A DNA stretch of 64,000 nucleotides, taken from positions 806,355,160 through 806,419,159 of the forward strand of contig CM060919.1 of NCBI GenBank assembly GCA_030737875.1, given 5' to 3'. Source of the DNA: Allium sativum (taxonomy: Eukaryota > Streptophyta > Magnoliopsida > Asparagales > Amaryllidaceae). Below the pieces are notes generated by a model. That model ran no database searches, was not told where the DNA came from, and saw nothing but the letters and a program-made list of their open reading frames with translations. Below, piece after piece: positions 59,935 to 64,000 of this stretch (position 1 is the first letter of the stretch; the number at the start of each line of letters is the position of its first letter). A program made the position numbers and the translations under genes.

Positions 59935-60713
59935 TGTAACGACCTAACTTTTTGACCGCTTCAAGTCGGTAATTGAACCAACTCAAAACATTCAAAATGA
60001 TAAATCGTTATTGAGCTTACAGGATTTAAACAAAATATTCACAGAATCACAATATAGAAAACAAGAAACAATGTCTCACAATAGAATATCAGAGTTAATA
60101 CAATTATTCATTTTTATACAGTGGAAGATATCCAATACATAAGATTTTAAATTAAAAAATATAGAAGAACGAACCAAAGCGAGCACGTCTTCACGTGCTT
60201 CAAGCTTCGATAGCTGGAATCTTTAGATCTGCAACACTGGTATCTGGCCCGAGCATTCCATGCAAAAACACAAAACTCTCGAGTCAGGACTAATCTTAAT
60301 TCAAGTAAACCAACTTTAATAAATACCAAAATATAACAGTTAAACTAAACTTTAAATGAAATTTAAATATGTTTATCCTGAAATTCTACAAATCAAAAGA
60401 CAAGAGAACAGGTTTCAAGTTTGCAAGTGAGGGTGTATAAAGAGAACACAACATATATCAAATATAAAATTAAGGCAGGAGTCTGCTGAAAAAAATAGAC
60501 ATATATGTTCCATGCACATGCACGTATGTTTCAAGCAATTACAACATTTAAAAAGTAAATGCATTAAAATCGTACAAGCATATGTAAATGCAACATTTGA
60601 AGAGTAGATGCATTAAAACTTAAATCAACATGAATACGTCAGGTCCAGTAAACATGCAAGGCAGGCACAACAAGTGTACAAAACACAGTTTATGTTTTCA
60701 ACAAGTCAGCAAG
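59935..60713 (-). repeat. Fragment of another giant-type LTR
   Basis: It starts TGTAACGACCTAAC and parallels the 3' end of the minus-strand giant LTRs in layout: an AATATTCACAGAATCA-like block, then CAGTGGAAGAT, then GATAGCTGGAATCTTTAGATC, CTGCAACA. Similarity is low. LTR C interrupts it at 60713. Confidence 0.4.
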
Positions 60714-61132
60714 TGTAACAACCCGATTTTTAATAACCCGTTGAAACTAGAAATCAGGTATAATTAAATTTTAAAATAAGAATCAAGGGAAATGGGTTAC
60801 GCCATTGCATTCGTCTCGAAATTTTACAAAAATAAAGTCTGAGTTTTCGAAAATCGGAGTCCGGATGAAGAAGTTATGGCCTGTAGAAGATTCAGCAGAT
60901 TTTATGTAGCACAGGACCAGGCAGGTCGACCAGGGGACCAGGTCGACCATGTGGCCGACCCTAGGGTCGACCTACCCCCCAGGTCGACCATGTAGTCGAC
61001 CTCCCCCCCCCCTTACAGGTCGACCTGATCGGCCTGTTTTGACCCAGAACTCATTTTTGAAGCCTGAGACGTGTTTTGATGGTCCGGATTGATTCTAGGG
61101 TTAATCTAAGGGCCTAAACTAGTTGCTACACC

Positions 61133-61140
61133 TATAAAAA
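61133..61140 (+). promoter_or_regulatory. TATA box of LTR C
   Basis: CCTATAAAAACACCC lies about 420 bp into the LTR and downstream of the GTCGAC cluster. Confidence 0.65.
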
Positions 61141-62502
61141 CACCCTTAGACCTAACCTAATTCATATCAAATCATTCTTACACCATTATGCTGCTAAAAT
61201 ACCTCTTGAACCATGGCCGCCGTCTCCTAATCAAAGTACAAGCATTCAAACTCAAATTAATTCAAAGAACAAGGCTTCTACAATGATTCAAGACAATAAA
61301 TTAACAACGCCGCGACATTTTTACAACAAATTCAGTTCTTAATTCATTAGCCATGCTCTGTAAGTTATAGTTGTTTTTAGATTTAAAAATTTAATTACAA
61401 TATGGCCATGGACTAAAGTGAAATTGGATTTAAATATGTTTATTGATTCAGATCTATTGCTTCTTGAATCTTAAGTTTTGGGATTTTTCTATTCTCATTT
61501 TCATGTCAAGCCTATGATCTATTCAGCTTGTTGTAAATCAGTTTTTTCTTGATTCATGTTGATATTATTATCAAGATCTATCTTTTATGCCTGAGACGAT
61601 GTTCTTATGCCAGTTTTATTTCTGTACTTATTGTTATACAAATTCTACCTTCCCCTATTTATTTTCTTTTGATGAACCTTGGTCAGTTTCGGACCTAGGC
61701 CTAAACTACGATATACGCGATTTGTATACGGGGAAATATTGGGATATTACCTATTTGGATATATGTGTGGTGGAATTGATGGCATAACATGAAATTTGAA
61801 ATTTGGGTATTGTCAATATAATTGAAATTGCAAGTTTGGGCATACATGAATTGGAATGTAAATTAAATCACGAGTTTGGGACTATGTAAATTAAATCAAA
61901 AGATTGGGCTTATGTTAATTAGGCATATGTAGAATTGGGAATTTGGACATGAAAGCAATCATAAACTTGATAGTTGGCATAAACATGTATTATGAACTTG
62001 GGCAACTGACATGTACCATAATAAAAAGATTATAGTTTGGGATAACTACATCATGAATCATGATTTGGGTTTATTGGGTATGAAACTTGATACAATGTAA
62101 TTTTGGCTAGAACTTGACATGGTAAAATGGCATAAAATTGGCATACATGTAAAACGGCACAAATTGAACATATGTAAATTTGGTACGAATTGGGCATATG
62201 TAAAATTTACATGTAATCTAGAACTTGGGCATATGTTAATTTTGTAAAATTTGGAGTTGAAACATATATGATAATTTATGACTTAGTAGAGGTTTAATAT
62301 GAACGCGCCTAAGTTGGGTTTTGGGTAATTTACATGTATTGTAAATAAAAGGCTATAACTTGGCATAACCTTATAGTGAATTATGATAATAATTTGGGAA
62401 TACGTTTTGGGTCAAAAACGTGAATCATGAACATTTCTATATGTTAAACGCATGAACTGGTATTGGGGTTTTGGGTGGAATACGACCATTAATGAACTTT
62501 TA

Positions 62503-62718
62503 ACACGAGGTTAGACTCAGTTTGTGGTGTAAATCTGCCCGGAACCGCCCGGCAAATCCAGTAGCCACAAAGTGTCAGTCTAATGTGAGAAGTCGAAGGC
62601 CAAATTGTAGGTGTAACGGTTAATGACACGAGGTTAGACCCAGTTTGTGGTGTAAATCTGCCCGGAATCGCCCGGCAAATCCAGTGGCCACAAAATGCAT
62701 GGTCTAATGTGAGAGGTC
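62503..62718 (+). repeat. Two tandem large inverted-repeat modules (C)
   Basis: Unit 1 arms: TTAGACT..TTTGTGG with CCACAAA..AGTCTAA. Unit 2: TTAGACC with GGTCTAA, a paired change. The loop CTGCCCGGAAYCGCCCGGCA is nearly constant. Confidence 0.88.
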
Positions 62719-62869
62719 ATGATTCGTTCGTCATAATGAACGAATTAAGGAATACTGGCCATAATAAGGCGTGGGTATGGTTAGAGGGTTAGGTGGGATG
62801 ACATGGAAATTTGACATGTAAATGTGGACCTAACCGGTATGAGTTAAGAACATGTAAAACTTATAAATG

Positions 62870-63510
62870 TAGGCTCAACCAACATAACTGTTAATCAGAC
62901 CAATGGATGGGTTAAGTAGTATGACTAGACTAATGACACTTAACCAATATGATATGAATGGGTGGGTTAAGTAATGTGGCTAGGCTAATGACACTTAACC
63001 GTTATAACATGACTAGCGGATGGGTTGGGCTAACTTGAATAGGTTGATAACACCCAATTGATATAACCGGATGCGTGGTATGGTTAAGTAAACACACGAG
63101 GGTAACACTTAACCATTATAATATGACTGGTGGATGGGGTTTGGTTAACATGCACTTAACCAATATAACGTGATGCGTGGTAAGGTTAAGTAACAACAGA
63201 GGGTAACACTTAACCGTCACAACATGATAAGTAGGTGAGCTAAGTCAATGTACACTTAACCAATATGACATGACATGCGGTGGGGTTAAGTTAACACAAG
63301 GGAGAACACTTAGACAGTATAACAAGGCTTGAGGTAGGGTTAAGTAACACAAGGAACAACACTTAACCGATATAACATGATGTGTGGTAGGGTTAAGTAA
63401 AACAAGAGAAAACACTTAACCAACTTAACGTGATGGACGTAGGCAGGTTAAGTACATCACGGGAAGGTGGGTAATATCTGTATATATAGGCCCACAAACT
63501 TAACCAGTAG
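62870..63510 (+). repeat. GGTTAAGT/ACTTAACC hairpin array (C)
   Basis: About ten units of 55-70 bp like those in element B, several with a mutated arm. The array ends at CATATATAGGCCCACAAACT-like sequence shared with B (about 33775). Confidence 0.82.
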
Positions 63511-64000
63511 GAAACCCTAGTAACGGGGACCCATTTCAGTAGTAACCCAATTAGGTATCATGGTACCCTGAAACTAGGCAGGGTAGGGCAACATTACTGG
63601 GCTGATTGTAAGCGGTCAAAGCGACGGCGGTGGGTGCAACAGTGTGGGTTCTAACGGAGTGCGAGCGTGCACACACTTCGGAGCAGACAAACAGGGCACT
63701 GGGGGCACCAGTAGTATAACCTATGTATTCTAGAATTGCGTCGGGCCGCCACCATGGGTCTTGATACACCCCATGGTGGGACCAACATAGGTATCTACAA
63801 TCATTGGGGGCGTATGACACACATAGGTAGTATAATCCCTAGGTTGGACCTAGGTGGCATAAACCCTAAATCCGAGAAGGGTTCATTAGGTAGCATAATC
63901 CCTAGGTTGGACCTAGGTGGCATAAATCCTGGTTTAATCTAGGAAGTGCTCAATAGAAAACCCTAGATTAGATCTAGGTAATAAATAATAGATGTACACG

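Larger units (their letters stand above)
60714..64000 (+). repeat. LTR C, related to elements A and B, cut by right window edge
   Basis: It starts TGTAACAACCCG with no polypurine tract before it, so it is a 5' or solo LTR; the candidate TSD is GCAAG at 60709-60713. The module order equals A and B: TACGCCATTGCATTCGTCTC block (60798), GTCGAC cluster (60924-61025), TATA box (61133), two inverted-repeat modules (62503-62718), hairpin array (62870-63510) and GGTAGCATAATCCC repeats (63820-63960). The last bases match element B near 34292, so about 700 bp of LTR are missing. Confidence 0.88.

Overview
The window is plant nuclear DNA made almost wholly of LTR retrotransposons inserted into one another. 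Evidence for a plant is the chromodomain-bearing Ty3/gypsy polyprotein, several gypsy LTR families that begin TGTAAC, initiator-Met-type primer binding sites, an antisense SIRE-like Ty1/copia element and a MITE. The sequence is AT-rich with many AT microsatellites. I see no host protein-coding gene, rRNA, tRNA or CRISPR array that I can support, and I cannot name the species.

The layout can be read as layers, several of them proven by target-site duplications (TSDs) or by an unoccupied sister copy. (0) At the right, a minus-strand copia fragment (gag 58390-58581, LTR about 58718-59910). (1) The tail of a gypsy LTR (57547-58389) interrupts that gag. (2) A SIRE-like minus-strand copia relic has its 3' LTR ending at 9279, internal pieces at 9280-9603 and 53211-56221, and its 5' LTR at 56222-57546. 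(3) Inside it sit a plus-strand giant LTR (3236-8442) and a minus-strand giant LTR whose three pieces are 9604-13582, 24409-25014 and 51396-53210. (4) Two decayed Tekay-like gypsy elements are inserted in the latter: A (13583-24408, TSD ATATA) and B (25015-51395, TSD TTATC). (5) Inside the LTRs of B lie a 5.83-kb minus-strand solo LTR (25986-31815, TSD ACATA) and a complete, apparently autonomous Tekay-type chromovirus (40720-50664, TSD ATAGA). A minus-strand LTR related to that chromovirus occupies 1-1900, and a further LTR (C), related to A and B, runs from 60714 past the right edge.

The only intact protein is the 1479-residue Gag-Pol of the 40720-50664 element. It has two zinc knuckles, DTG protease, FVDD reverse transcriptase, RNase H, DD35E integrase and a C-terminal chromodomain. 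Its two 2605-bp LTRs differ, by eye, at a single base, so it inserted very recently. Elements A and B keep only broken gag/pol.

The most interesting structure is non-coding. The A/B/C LTRs carry ordered modules in the same order: a cluster of GTCGAC palindromes upstream of a TATA box; two or three tandem copies of a roughly 90-110 bp inverted-repeat module whose arms change in a compensatory way; then arrays of 7 to more than 10 short GGTTAAG/CTTAACC hairpins. A 7-bp stem with a 4-nt loop just upstream of the polypurine tract is shared between families, again with a compensatory base-pair change. These suggest that parts of the long LTRs are conserved as folded RNA or cruciform DNA.
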